Shown one piece after another: positions 1-8,850 of a stretch of DNA of 64,000 nucleotides; the first letter of the stretch is position 1, and the number at the start of each line of letters is the position of its first letter. The position numbers were made by a program, and so were the translations under genes. The stretch is taken from positions 18,227,680 through 18,291,679 of the forward strand of contig NC_047067.1 of the NCBI RefSeq assembly GCF_902459465.1, in the 5' to 3' direction. Source of the DNA: Asterias rubens. Its lineage: Eukaryota; Echinodermata; Asteroidea; Forcipulatida; Asteriidae. The notes beneath the pieces are model-generated. The model worked only from the letters and a program-made list of their open reading frames with translations. It was not told the DNA's origin and searched no databases.

Positions 1-312
1 TTCGAGAAATAGTAAAACAATGTCACACAAGTTATTTAAGTCTCAGTATTAGCATGTTAAAACGTATTAGCATGTACAAACCATAACATACCATACATGT
101 AACTGGTTAATACGTTTTTACTTGCAATCACTGAAAGTGAGAAGAAAGTGATTTTGGTGACTTGTTTTAGTACTCATTTCTCAAAAACTACAGCACCTCA
201 GCAAGTAATATTGTAAGGGAAGCTTTCTACCATCATTATCTTCAAACTGAGTAAGTTTAATGTAAATCTGTGGACATTATGTTTTGTGTTACAAAAAGTA
301 CCCAAATCTTAA
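1..312. repeat. Foldback MITE family B, copy cut by window edge
   Basis: The stretch contains the block 'caaaaactacagcacctcag' and a right end reading 'gtacccaaatctt'. The same blocks recur at 49228-49582, and the opposite end recurs at 18225-18360. Complete copies begin TTAAAGGATTTGGG and end with the inverse, so this looks like a non-autonomous TTAA-inserting element whose left end lies outside the window. No coding potential is seen. Confidence 0.7.
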
Positions 313-345
313 AATTGTTAAAATACAAAAATTACACAAGTACAG

Positions 346-546
346 TTACTTCCTCCAAAAGTTCTGATCCTGCGCCATTTTTTTCTTGAAGTTCTGAAAC
401 CATTTATCTAGGACTGTCATGGGGATCCAGCTGATGTTTGGCTGGGGTGTCATCTGCGACTGGTTTATTCCGAACGACGAGGCGTAGTTGTAGAAGTTCT
501 CCAACATCTTCATGGAGAACTCTGAGAAGCTGGTCAAAGTCGACGT
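346..546 (-). CDS. HIKESHI: Hikeshi homologue, last coding exon
   Basis: Hikeshi (OPI10 family) carries HSP70 into the nucleus during heat shock by binding FG-nucleoporins. Reading the minus strand, this exon encodes the family's C-terminal helix block: FSMKMLENFYNYASSF, then a QMTP motif, then a tryptophan and an FQNFKKKMAQ stretch, ending N-F-W-R-K before TAA at 346-348. Known vertebrate Hikeshi ends in a very similar N-x-F-W-K. The 5' border is an AG acceptor at 548-547, and the reading frame is open from the first exon base (phase 0). The exon therefore lacks its own start. Exon 2 of the same gene lies at 1502-1725. Its end phase does not join this exon in frame, so a middle exon is missing or unrecognised between 547 and 1501. 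Confidence 0.9.
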   Translation of the reverse strand, partial: TSTLTSFSEFSMKMLENFYNYASSFGINQSQMTPQPNISWIPMTVLDKWFQNFKKKMAQDQNFWRK

Positions 547-649
547 CTAAATAAATGGAGAGAAAACAAAAAGTAAGTAAAAGGCTCTGGACCCCTTTGG
601 TAATAGGTCGATCCATTTAGCTCCGCCCCATCATTGCGTATTGACCAAT

Positions 650-810
650 CACTACTTTCTCAAAAACTACGTTACTTCAGATTCAGAGGGAGTCGTTTCT
701 CACAATGTTTTTTACTATCAACAGCTCTCCGTTGCTCATTGTCATTACCAAGTCAGTTTTTATGTTAACAATTATTTTGAGTAATCACCAATAGTGTCCA
801 ATGCTTCTAA
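650..810. repeat. TTAA foldback family A, half copy
   Basis: This carries the right half of the window's most abundant repeat: 'tttctcaaaaactacg', 'ttcagagggagtcgtttc', 'cacaatgtttt', and a terminus close to 'aatagtgtccactgcc'. The left half is missing. It sits in the intron between the two Hikeshi exons. Confidence 0.75.
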
Positions 811-964
811 CCAAGATGATTTCTTGCTTTGCTTTAGGGAATATCTCAATAGTCTTGCTCTGGGAAAGAAGGATTGTTCCTGTAGGTTTTCCACTTAAAA
901 GTTATAGCTAACATATGAAACCAATTTATTTTTAGTTGTTGACATGGCTACATTGCCTGGAAAA

Positions 965-1365
965 CTGTAATGCGACTGACCGTAATGCGACTGACCATGG
1001 TTTTGCCATGTATACCTAAAAGTTCAAGTTGCTGACCATTTATAAGTATCCTGTTGGATACTCATGTATAAGAGTTGTGTGTTACATATAGTAACACTTT
1101 CACAATCTTTTTGATAGAGGAGATTTTTGAATTGTGACAAGTGTTTTTTTTACCATGTCCTTTTTGTGTAATGCGACTGACCGGTCTTTACAACGTTATA
1201 ACATCCAGAGCACAAAGCCCACAACATTTCTAATAATTATCAATTCAAAGCCTTGGGTGTCAAGTACAAATCAGTCTATAAACTTAGAGGAAAGAATATC
1301 TCACACAGAACTTCTAGCACCACGATCGAGAAATGACACTGAAAAGTGTTATGTGACTGACCGTG
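965..1365. repeat. Dispersed short motif TAATGCGACTGACCG
   Basis: A 15-base motif, TAATGCGACTGACCG, occurs twice back-to-back near 968 and 983 and again near 1168. A one-base variant (TATGTGACTGACCG) lies near 1350. The intervening sequence is not repeated. Function is unknown. It lies in the Hikeshi intron where a middle exon would be expected, but it does not encode one. Confidence 0.5.
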
Positions 1366-1501
1366 GAATTGCCCATTTGCACGTACATGGACATGTAATC
1401 ATAATATTTTGCGGGTGGAGATGTGACAGTTATGCCAATAAAACGGGATATAAACACCGGCCTGATGAAACATATGGACTACATTTTTTTGTCAACCATA
1501 C

Positions 1502-1725
1502 CTTTCTTCAAAAATGGCACTTGGCTTTTCGTTGGTGATGAAACCGAGAAACATCCAGACCATTTCGCCCTCCGGTGACGGCCAACTGAAGTAGATGGCC
1601 CCGCCCATTCCCTCTGGAAACGCTCCAGTCCCGGTCAGGAAGACAACGATGTGGTTGATGGTAGCCGCATTGAAAATGTTGAAGAGAACATGAGTGTCGT
1701 CTATCTGTTGCATGTCCGTCTGGAC
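1502..1725 (-). CDS. HIKESHI: Hikeshi homologue, second coding exon
   Basis: The minus-strand frame opens immediately after a CTCTCTAG acceptor with V-Q-T-D-M-Q-Q. It continues through N-H-I-V-V-F-L, the hallmark FPEGMGG motif, an aromatic 'YFSWP' strand, W-M-F-L-G-F-I-T-N and K-P-S-A-I-F, and stops at a donor AAAG|GTATGG. This is the conserved beta-sandwich half of Hikeshi, aligned to family positions of about 11-85. The exon begins in phase 0 and ends in phase 2. The first exon (expected M-F-G-C-L-V-A-G-R-L-like) was not found upstream. Joining directly to the 346-546 exon would break frame, so at least one middle exon of 3n+1 bases is needed. Confidence 0.9.
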
Positions 1726-1817
1726 CTAGAGAGTAAATGGGTGAAACTAGTTAAGAGATGGTTGCGAGAACTAGATGTTAAATTTGCATTTGGGATAAAG
1801 AATTTCATATACTTTTG

Positions 1818-1975
1818 ATTTTACCATTACACCGACGAGTAACTTTCACAAGTTCTCAGGCATACTCGATTACTTGGGTGGGATTAGAACCCAGGACCTT
1901 TGCAAATCTGTAGCAGTGTCTTACAAACTAGACCACCTAGAGTGCCTGGTAGCTAGAGGCAGTTTGAACCCTTTA
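1818..1975 (-). mobile_element. tRNA-derived SINE (minus orientation)
   Basis: On the minus strand this holds a polymerase III A-box-like region (GGTCTAGTTTGTAAGACAC) and a B-box-like GGTTCTAATCCC, followed by a tail matching the copies at 1976-2120 and 51870-52055 (the 'cggtgta.ggtaaaa' end). The internal promoter boxes and the non-tRNA tail mark a SINE, not a functional tRNA. Confidence 0.75.
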
Positions 1976-2120
1976 TTTAGGATGGTAAGAAGACACTGCT
2001 CGTTAACTGCAAGGGTCGATGGTTCGAATCCCACCCAAGTAATATGCCTGTGATTTTTTTTTCACAGAACTCGGGAAAGTACCGAGTACTAACATATCGG
2101 TGTAAAGGGTAAAACCACAA
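1976..2120 (+). mobile_element. tRNA-derived SINE (plus orientation)
   Basis: This carries 'aagacactgctc', 'gcaagggtcgatggttcgaa' (B box) and the tail 'cacagaactcgggaaagtac', then 'atcggtgtaaagggtaaaa'. It is arranged head-to-head with the minus-strand copy just upstream, so the pair forms an imperfect inverted repeat between Hikeshi exon 2 and its decayed duplicate. Confidence 0.75.
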
Positions 2121-2185
2121 TTGATCTGATTGCGAGTTTAGTGTTGGGGATGGGGAACAGAGGGATCTCCCTCACTCCGAGGTCT

Positions 2186-2320
2186 CTGTAGAAAGACAAC
2201 GATGTGGTTGATGCTAGCCGCATTGTCATTGTTAGAGGATGACGTGGCGTCGTAAACCTTTGAATGTCCGTCTGGACCTGAGAATAGAATGGGTGAGAAT
2301 AGTTAAGAGATGATTGCGAG
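2186..2320 (-). pseudogene. Decayed duplicate of Hikeshi exon 2 (5' part)
   Basis: The minus strand repeats the intron end, an intact AG acceptor (2279-2278) and the first ~90 coding bases of the 1502-1725 exon: 'GTCCAGACGGACAT', then 'AATGCGGCTA.CATCAACCAC'. The shared homology continues into the flanking intron (1739-1771 versus 2284-2320). A one-base loss after the Q-T-D-I-Q codons shifts the frame, and similarity stops after the V-V-F-L codons. This is a partial segmental duplication that could compete for splicing but cannot encode the domain. Confidence 0.75.
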
Positions 2321-2517
2321 TGTAAAGCCCGGTTCATACTTCTTCCTGCGAAAGCGAATGTGAATGTGTTGTAATTTTGCACCCCAAATTCGCAAGGAAT
2401 AGTTCACATCAGTTTGCTAAGTGCTAAACAGCCATGTGAAATCGTCACCATTTGTTCTATCGCATAATTGCATTCGCATTTGCAGGAAGTATGAACCTGA
2501 CTTTACACTCGCAATCC
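2318..2517. repeat. Foldback element
   Basis: Inverted ends read 'gtaaagcccggttcatactt' on the left, with the reverse complement around 'aagtatgaacctgactttac' on the right. Inner arms, 'cctgcgaaagcgaatg' and 'cattcgcatttgcagg', also pair. No open frame runs through it. Confidence 0.6.
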
Positions 2518-3035
2518 TACTGCTACTTGCCGTCAACTCGTTTGGTGTCGTCCACTCCGTCAACACAACCAAATATCATTTTGATAAGTTATTCCCATGG
2601 CCAACAACTCAGACAAGAGAGCATTGTACTTTATATAGCCCAGGTTGGACTCCTCCGTTGCATGCAACGCGACGGAGTCCAAAGGTCCCGTACCATTGCG
2701 AAAGATTTTCAAAAATCTGTTAAAAATATTTCTACCTAAGTTGGGAGTCTGAACTTTTACTCACATGTTCCTTGTGGTTGGAACTCCAAGCCTGCGTTAT
2801 TTAAAATTGTTGACTTGTCTCCTTTGGTGTTAATATTTTGTGAAAAGAAAATTGAAATTTACGTTTTCCATTCCCACGTCGTCCACTAACTTCCGTGTAA
2901 ACACTTTCTTGCACTGATCACTGGCGGCGCCATCAACCACTCACTAAGCATATGGATAATAGTCAGCGAGCAATTTACACAAAGCGCAGAACATAGTATA
3001 CCGAGCATAGACGTCTTGTGCCAAGACTCCATGTG

Positions 3036-3125
3036 CTGGAAGCGTATCTTTTTCCCAGGACAGATGAGGCCGTTAAGTTGGCGCATGCTAAGTGGCCTCA
3101 TCGGTCCTAGGAAAAAAATATACGC
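3036..3125. repeat. Short palindromic element
   Basis: The arms 'gcgtatctttttcccagga'/'cagatgaggcc' and 'ggcctcatcggtcctagg'/'aaaaaaatatacgc' are near-perfect reverse complements around a spacer of about 20 bases. Confidence 0.6.
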
Positions 3126-3769
3126 GCGCAGGAAAGCGCCCTCTGTTGTCCGTCTATATGACAAGAAGAAGCCATGTAAAAAAGCAAGATGGCGGCAGAA
3201 AAAAACTCACTTTGTAACCGAAATTCAACCTGAAACTTAAAAAAATTCTATTTGAGGTGTAGTGCTTTCCAGTTTTATGCCTCCTGGATTTTAAATGTGT
3301 ATTGGAGGAGTTGAAGGCGATTTGATGGCACCTACCCAGTTGACGGCGAATAGCGGCAAGACAACGTGCTGCACTCTAAAGCCATGCGCACTTGAGCTCA
3401 CACTATCAAGTGGTATACAATGATCAACATCGCCAGTGCAGAACTTCGACATATTTTCAGAAATAATTTCTTCCATGGATATATTTGTTAGCTGTAAACT
3501 CGTTGAAAATATAGTGAGGGACACTATGAATATATGAACGGAATTTCAACTTCTCAAATCAGGTAAAAAATTAAGAAAATTGTAGTCAAATTTGTGTTCG
3601 CATTGTAAAGAACCTTTATACCCAGGACGTCAGTGCAGTGGCACTCTAATCATATTTGAGTTTGTTTATTTAGTTTTTTTTATCAGGTTTATTTTTTAAT
3701 TTCTTTGGGGTGTTTTAGTTTTTTTATTAATAAGTTTCAAAGATCCATTCTTTTGTGTTTAATCTGTTC

Positions 3770-3875
3770 TTTGTTATTTTTGTTAGTATTTTCTCTGTAA
3801 TAGCGCCCAGAGCACTTTTGTGGATTTGTGCGCTCTATAAGACCTCGTTATTATTTTTATTATTATTATCGCGCC
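3770..3875 (+). mobile_element. LINE/SINE 3' tail remnant
   Basis: The string 'gcgcccagagcacttttgtg' followed by 'gcgctctataagacctcg' and an (ATT)n tail matches the 3' end of the SINE at 51310-51690 ('gcgccttgagtacc', then 'gtgctatataagacttcgat' and ATT repeats). This is the short tail a LINE reverse transcriptase would recognise. The upstream body is missing. Confidence 0.55.
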
Positions 3876-4000
3876 CAACAGAAACTCTGCTCATTTTTCT
3901 TGTTAACTTTACCTCTTTTCACCAATCGAGTGCTTTCTTAATATTTTTTATTTTCAAATTTTCATCCACAGATTTCACGTTTTTCTTTTTCACTTCTCCA

Positions 4001-4285
4001 GAGAAACGGCACCCTCTGAAGTGCCATAGTTTCCGAGAAAGAAGTAATTTTCCACGAATTTGATTTCAAGACCTCAGATTTAGAACTTGAGGTCTCGAAA
4101 TCAACCATCTAAACGCACACACCTTCGTGTGACAAGGTTTTTTCTTTTCTTTCATTCATATCTTGCAAGTTCGATGACCGATTGAGCTCAAATTTTCACA
4201 GGTTCGTTATTGTATGCATATGTTGAGATACACCAACTGTGAAGGCTAGTCTTTGACAATAACCAATAGTGTCCACTGCCTTAAA
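4001..4285. repeat. TTAA foldback family A copy
   Basis: This contains 'gagaaacggc', the palindromic centre 'gacctcagatttagaacttg'/'aggtctcgaaatc', 'cttcgtgtgacaagg', and the terminus 'aatagtgtccactgcctta'. It is truncated at its left end. Confidence 0.8.
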
Positions 4286-4339
4286 GGAGAATGCTGACTG
4301 GCTCATTAATGTCTCAATAACAAACATTACACAACGTAC

Positions 4340-4457
4340 CCATGGCTCGGTACACCGTACCGATGTTCCCGTAGGCTATGCCCAGTCCGCGATGGTTTCC
4401 CGTTTGACTGTGGACTTCCAAGCATTCCACAAGGAGCAAGATGGCCGCCTCATTGTC
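4340..4457 (-). CDS. TPR protein, exon with one TPR unit
   Basis: The minus strand reads D-N-E-A-A, then CLEVHSQTGNHRGLGIAYGN, then IGTVYRAMG. This is a typical TPR helix A/B pair (G-L-A/G-Y-N/A-G positions) of the large family with LGN/TTC28-like repeats. The acceptor is AG at 4459-4458 and the donor GTACGT begins at 4339. TPR proteins are alpha-helical scaffolds. The partner cannot be deduced. The phase at the 5' border does not fit the end of the 5420-5598 exon, so an exon or a base is missing between them. No further downstream exons of this gene are recognisable. Confidence 0.7.
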
Positions 4458-4749
4458 CTTCAGAGCCGATGATGAAGAGAAGAACAGACACAAATCAAAA
4501 ATGATTTTGTTTTTCAAATAATTATTGACTTCTTTAAAGTAATTATCCCTGGGGGTGCTATCTGATAGTGGCTTCCTTTATAGTAGCACAATAGGAAAAA
4601 TATAGCTCAACTACGTCCCATATCCAAAGAGGTCCAAGGCCGAAGTCTTGTTGGATGTGAGATGCAGACGCACTATAGTTTTCCGTTAGCCCTATATAGA
4701 ACTCTTCCTCTGTACACAGATACAGAGTCCTAACTATTCAGGCCTGTTA

Positions 4750-5300
4750 CTGGGGCGGAACATTTTCAAAGCTTCATAACTCAAATCTTACCTGCAACAA
4801 GCCACTAATTTCAACAGATTCACATTCCATGGCGGCATACATTTTTCTGCGGTGGGTTTTGGTCCTCATATATTCCTCACAAATCCGTCATTTTCGTGAA
4901 ATAATGCAGCTCCCAACGCTAAAAGAAATCCTGTTTTTATCGTTTTCTCACAGTGTTGTCTGTTGCCGTGAGTCTGCGTATACATTTACATGCAAGACGC
5001 ATGATGCAAGACGCATGAATTCTTGGTCACCATACTGCACAGCATTAACACACAAACGCAACGCAAGATTTGCGCATCTTGCGTAAACACGGCAGACTGT
5101 GAGAGTACGAACAAAAATGGGAATTCCTTAACGTTGGGAGCTGCATTATTTCATGAAAATGACGGATTTTTGAAAAATATATGACGATCAAAACCCACCA
5201 CAGAAAAATATATGCTGCCATGGAGTGTGAATCTGTTGAAATTAGTGCTTTCTTGCAGGTAAGATTTGAGTTATGAAGCTTTGAAAATTTTCCGCCCCAG
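4750..5300. repeat. 551 bp foldback element
   Basis: The left end 'ctggggcggaacattttcaa' and the right end 'ttgaaaattttccgccccag' are inverted. Pairing continues for roughly 200 bases per arm ('agcttcataactcaaatc', 'ccatggcggcatac', 'atgcagctcccaacg'). The centre carries 'gcaagacgcatgatgcaaga'. It lies in the TPR gene intron and has no transposase, so it is a non-autonomous MITE. Confidence 0.8.
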
Positions 5301-5419
5301 AAATGTACCCTGAATCCAGGATGTCACTGTAGTATTACGAAAGTGTAAGGCCGCCAGGGCTAATTTTTCCGTATTCCATGAGCGTGTGTGTGATAACTTA
5401 TAATATTTAAAATTCAAAC

Positions 5420-5598
5420 CTGTGTATATCTTGCCGAGGCAGTTTAAGGCACGCGACTTCATCGCCAAGTACCCGATCCTGTCGGACAGCTCCAGGTGTA
5501 TGGCGTGGTAGACCAAGGCCATGTTGTAGTCCGGTGGGCTCATGGAGTAATGAGTGAAGCCAATGTTGAAGCAGGAAACCACTAAAGCTGCCTGTCAC
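5420..5598 (-). CDS. TPR protein, exon at the head of the tandem array
   Basis: After the acceptor TTCCCTAG| (5600-5599) the minus strand encodes A-A-L-V-V-S-C-F-N-I-G-F-T-H-Y, then SPPDYNMALVYHAIHLELSD, R-I-G-Y-L-A-M-K-S-R and A-L-N-C-L-G-K-I-Y-T, up to the donor ACAG|GTTTGA. This is one TPR plus the first helix of the next. The exon is 179 bp. One C is missing near its start (GGTGACAGG versus GGTGACCAGG in three array copies), which shifts the frame here. With that base the exon would be 180 bp, in phase with the 7240-7414 exon. The loss could be a true mutation or an assembly error. Confidence 0.75.
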
Positions 5599-5606
5599 CT
5601 AGGGAA

Positions 5607-6905
5607 GAAGAACAAGTATGATGTAACAGGGTCGTTCACAGTTATCAACATTTCCAATCCTGTCAGTGTCAGAAAGCTCTAGCTGTACTGCATGGTAGAC
5701 CAAGGTTGAGTTGTAGTCCGGTGGGCTCATGGAGTAATGAGTGAAGCCAATGTTGAAGCAGGAAACCACTAGAGCTGCCTGTCACCTAGGGAAGAAGAAC
5801 AAGTATGATGTAAGAGGGTCGTTCACAGTTATCAACATTTCCAATCCTGTCAGTGTCAGAAAGCTCTAGCTGTACTGCGTGGTAGACCAAGGCTGAGTTG
5901 TAGTCCGGTGGGCTCATGGAGTAATGAGTGAAGTCGATGTTGAAGCAGGAAACCACTAAAGCTGCATGGTCACCTAGGGAACGAGAGCAGGTATAATGTA
6001 AGAGGGTCGTTCACAGTTATCAACATTTCCAATCCTGTCCAAGAGCTCCAAGTGTACTGTGTGGTAGACCAAGGCCATGTTGTAGTCCGGTGAGCTCATG
6101 GAGTAATGAGTGAAGCCAATGTTGAAGCAGGAAACCACTACAGCTGCCTGGTCACCTAGGGAACGAGAGCAGGTATAATGTAAGAGGGTCGTACACAGTT
6201 ATCAACATTTCCGATCCTGTCAGTGTCAGAAAGCTCTAGCTGCACTGCGTGGTAGACCAAGGCTGAGTTGTAGTCCGGTGGGCTCATAGAGTAATGAGTG
6301 AAGCCAATGTTGAAGCAGGAAACCACTAGAGCTGCCTGGTCACCTAGGAAAGAAGAACACGTATAATGTAAGAGGGTCGTTCACGTTATCAACATATCCG
6401 ATCCTGTCCGAGAGCTCCAAGTGTATGGCGTGGCAGACCAAGGCCATGTCGTAGTCCGGTGGGCTCATAGAGTAATGAGTGAAGCCAAGGTTGAAGCAGG
6501 AAACCACTAAAGCTGCCTGTCACCTAGGGAAGAAGAACAGGTATAATGTAAGGGGTCGTTCACGTTATCAACATATCCGATCCTGTCCGAGAGCTCCAAG
6601 TGTATGGCGTGGCAGACCAAGGCCATGTCGTAGTCCGGTGGGCTCATAGAGTAATGAGTGAAGCCAATGTTGAAGCAGGAAACCACTAGAGCTGCCTGTC
6701 ACCTAGGAAAGAAGAACAGGTATAATGTAAGGGGTCGTTCACGTTATCAACATATCCGATCCTGTCTGAGAGCTCCAAGTGTATGGCGTGGCAGACCATG
6801 GGCCATTTCGTAGTCCGGTGGGCTCATGCAGTAATGAGTGAAGCCAATGTTGAAGCAGGAAACCACTAAAGCTGCCTGTCACCTAGGAAAGAAGAACAGG
6901 TATGA
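5607..6905 (-). repeat. Tandem array of duplicated TPR exon
   Basis: Seven further copies of the TPR exon core follow the 5420-5598 exon. Using the landmark 'gcaggaaacc', copies lie at 5574, 5761, 5948, 6130, 6318, 6499, 6678 and 6858, spaced 179-188 bp. Each unit carries an AG acceptor, the exon 5' two thirds (through the L-E-L-S-D-R-I-G-Y codons) and a short intronic linker containing 'gggtcgttcaca'. Copies at 5948, 6130 and 6318 keep the in-frame GGTGACCAGG. The others have lost one base. The exon 3' part and donor are absent from the repeats, so they are probably not spliced as full exons. Confidence 0.85.
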
Positions 6906-6913
6906 ACGAGAGA

Positions 6914-7192
6914 GCCCAATTTCATAGCGCTGCTTAACTGTAAGCCAATTTGCGTGCTTACTGTAGCAGAAAAATTTGCTTAAGCCTTAGCGTATTTCAC
7001 AGGTTAGCAGAAAAATTGGACGGCCATTGCGTGTTTACCATGGATTTGCATTGTGACGTCATTTATTTTCGTGCGGTAAGCACCGGAAGGTTAGCATGCC
7101 TTTTCATGTGCTTACGGTTAGCAGTGCTATGAAATAGAAATTGCACAGTAAGCACAAAATCGACTGTTAAGCAGCGCTATGAAACTGGGCCC
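6914..7192. repeat. Foldback family G ('gcccaatttcatag') with long flank duplication
   Basis: The ends are 'cccaatttcatagcgctgct' and 'agcagcgctatgaaactggg', inverted. Immediately outside each end lies AGGTATGAACGAGAGAG (left) and AGGTATGAATGAGAGAG (right), a 16 of 17 match consistent with a target duplication. It separates the exon array from the 7240-7414 exon. Confidence 0.75.
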
Positions 7193-7239
7193 AGGTATGA
7201 ATGAGAGAGCATACTGTTCGAAACGTTGAAATAACTTGC

Positions 7240-7414
7240 CTCTTTGTTTTGCAAACACAAACTGTTTTTTCTGATGGGTAAGGGCATCGGTGAACCGCCC
7301 CTCCGACCGAAAAGTGGTTCCCAAGTCCCCATGGCGATCTGCCACGGCAACAGGATCTTCAAGTCGATGGCTTCTCTTAAGTACTCTTTAGCTGTTCCGA
7401 AGTCTGCTGAAGCC
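7240..7414 (-). CDS. TPR protein, exon with likely frameshift
   Basis: The minus strand opens after CATTCCAG| with A-S-A-D-F-G-T-A-K-E-Y-L-R-E-A-I-D-L-K. After a one-base shift it continues V-A-D-R-H-G-D-L-G-T-T-F, then RSEGRFTDALTHQKKQFVFA. Both parts are TPR helices with the canonical A/G/F spacing, so a single base was lost near 7370. The 3' border reads AGAG|GCAAGT, which fits the GC-AG minor class of donor. Its end phase (1) matches the start of the 5598 exon. Confidence 0.65.
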
Positions 7415-7494
7415 CTGGAATGCAATGCAACAATCATAAATTTAGGCTGGTTTTATCCCATTGGTTGAAAAATGTCATATGACGACGTTTACCA

Positions 7495-7700
7495 GGGCCA
7501 AATTTTAGAGAGCTGCTTAAGCAGAAAATTGTTGCTTTTAGCATGGAGCAATACTCCATGCTTTTAGCAATTCCAAACAAGATACCAGGTACAGATAGCA
7601 CACATGACAAAATATCTTGGCTGGTAAACTTATTCTGGTAAGCAATATTGTTTGGTGTTAGCTACTTTTGTGTTTTGAAAGCAGCTCTATGAAATTGGGC
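7495..7700. repeat. Foldback family G copy
   Basis: Inverted ends are 'gggccaaattttagagagct'/'gcttaagcag' and 'agcagctctatgaaattggg'. This family recurs at 6914, 12160, 40393 and 50088. Confidence 0.65.
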
Positions 7701-7819
7701 ATCTGAATTAAAATTTTGAAGCATAAAAAAAGATCGGTGGCTTCGACAAACTTACCTACAAGCATTTTCAAATGACTGTATTAACATATGCCCCCTATTC
7801 TTGTCGCTCATATTCCGTT

Positions 7820-8115
7820 TCAACAGCGGCTGATCTTGTCCACGTCGCCCATCTCGACGGCCAACATCTCAGCCTCGTCAAGATACGTCTTGGCATCCTG
7901 CAAGTTGCCGAGGAAACGGTGAGCATTCCCCAAGTCCAACGCCGCCTGAAAGTGCATCTCCCTCAATGATGATTCCTGGGGAACCCTCCTTTGGTGTTGG
8001 CAGGTTGCTAGCACCCAATGGTGTAGACTTTGCTGCTTTATATTCTTGTTGAGCAGCCTCCAGGCCTTTGCTAAGTGGCCCAATGGACATGTAAACTTGG
8101 TACTTCAAGTGAAAG
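7820..8115 (-). CDS. TPR protein, decayed exon(s)
   Basis: After a TTTGTCCAG| acceptor (8117-8116) the minus strand encodes K-Y-Q-V-Y-M-S-I-G-P-L, then SKGLEAAQQEYKAAKS. After a shift near 7995 it continues FQAALDLGNAHRFLGNLQDA, K-T-Y-L-D-E-A-E-M-L-A-V-E-M-G-D. The two halves are TPR-type helices in different frames. A TGA follows D-K-I-S-R-C and no convincing donor is visible, so the 3' border is uncertain. The exon abuts the Penelope element at about 8120. Confidence 0.6.
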
Positions 8116-8301
8116 CTGGACAAACAAAAGGCAGACGACATCCGTGTTCAGATTCATGAGGTCTTGAAACATTCTAAACCTCCTAAATCCAATCTATCGA
8201 AACGAGAATTCCAGGCTATAAATGACCTACGCCGGGATCCCTCAATACACATCCTGAAGGCTGACAAGGGTAATGCCACTGTTGTAATGGACCGCACTGA
8301 A

Positions 8302-8850
8302 TATGATCAAAAGGTTCAAAGCATCCTTGACACAGATACCTATGCCCGCTCAAGAAGAACCCGATCCCATCAGTTGAAAGGAAGCTCGCTGCCATGCTCC
8401 TCTCACTAAACCGTAGCACTGCCATACCCACTCCATTGTACAGACATCTCAGGCCTAAAGCATATACTCCAGCACATACCCCCCTCAAGCTATGAATATG
8501 ATCAAAAGGTTCAAAGTATCCTTGACACAGATACCTATGTCCGCCTAAAGAAGAACCCGATCCCATCAGTTGAAAGGAAGCTCGCTGCCATGCTCCTCTC
8601 ACTAAACCGTAGCACTGCCATACCCACTCCATTGTACAGACATCTCAGGCCTAAAGCATATACTCCAGCACATACCCCCCTCAAGCTATGAATATGATCA
8701 AAAGGTTCAAAGTATCCTTGACACAGATACCTATGCCCGCTCAAGAAGAACCCGATCCCATCAGTTGAAAGGAAGCTCGCTGCCATGCTCCTCTCACTAA
8801 ACCGTAGCACTGCCATACCCACTCCATTGTACAGACATCTCAGGCCTTCG
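8302..8850 (+). repeat. Tandem triplication inside the Penelope ORF
   Basis: A ~195 bp unit beginning 'tatgatcaaaaggttcaaag' is repeated at 8302, 8497 and 8693. Only the middle copy keeps the frame through 'cgcctaaagaag'. Copies one and three read 'cgctcaagaag', one base shorter. The first two units end with 'gcatatactccagcacatac' and 'cccctcaagct', a string foreign to the RT. The same string recurs at 11655 at the head of a LINE tail. Confidence 0.9.

Noticed and set aside
1134..1538. Plus-strand open frame of 134 codons
   Set aside because: It runs antisense over the end of the Hikeshi exon, has no motif and includes the TAATGCGACTGACCG repeats.
2886..3240. Opposed frames on both strands at the same place
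   Set aside because: Both arise from the palindromic element at 3036-3125. Neither has a motif.
8216..8822. Minus-strand frames of 95-138 codons with repeated segments
   Set aside because: They are the antisense of the Penelope tandem repeat. The repetition comes from the DNA duplication.
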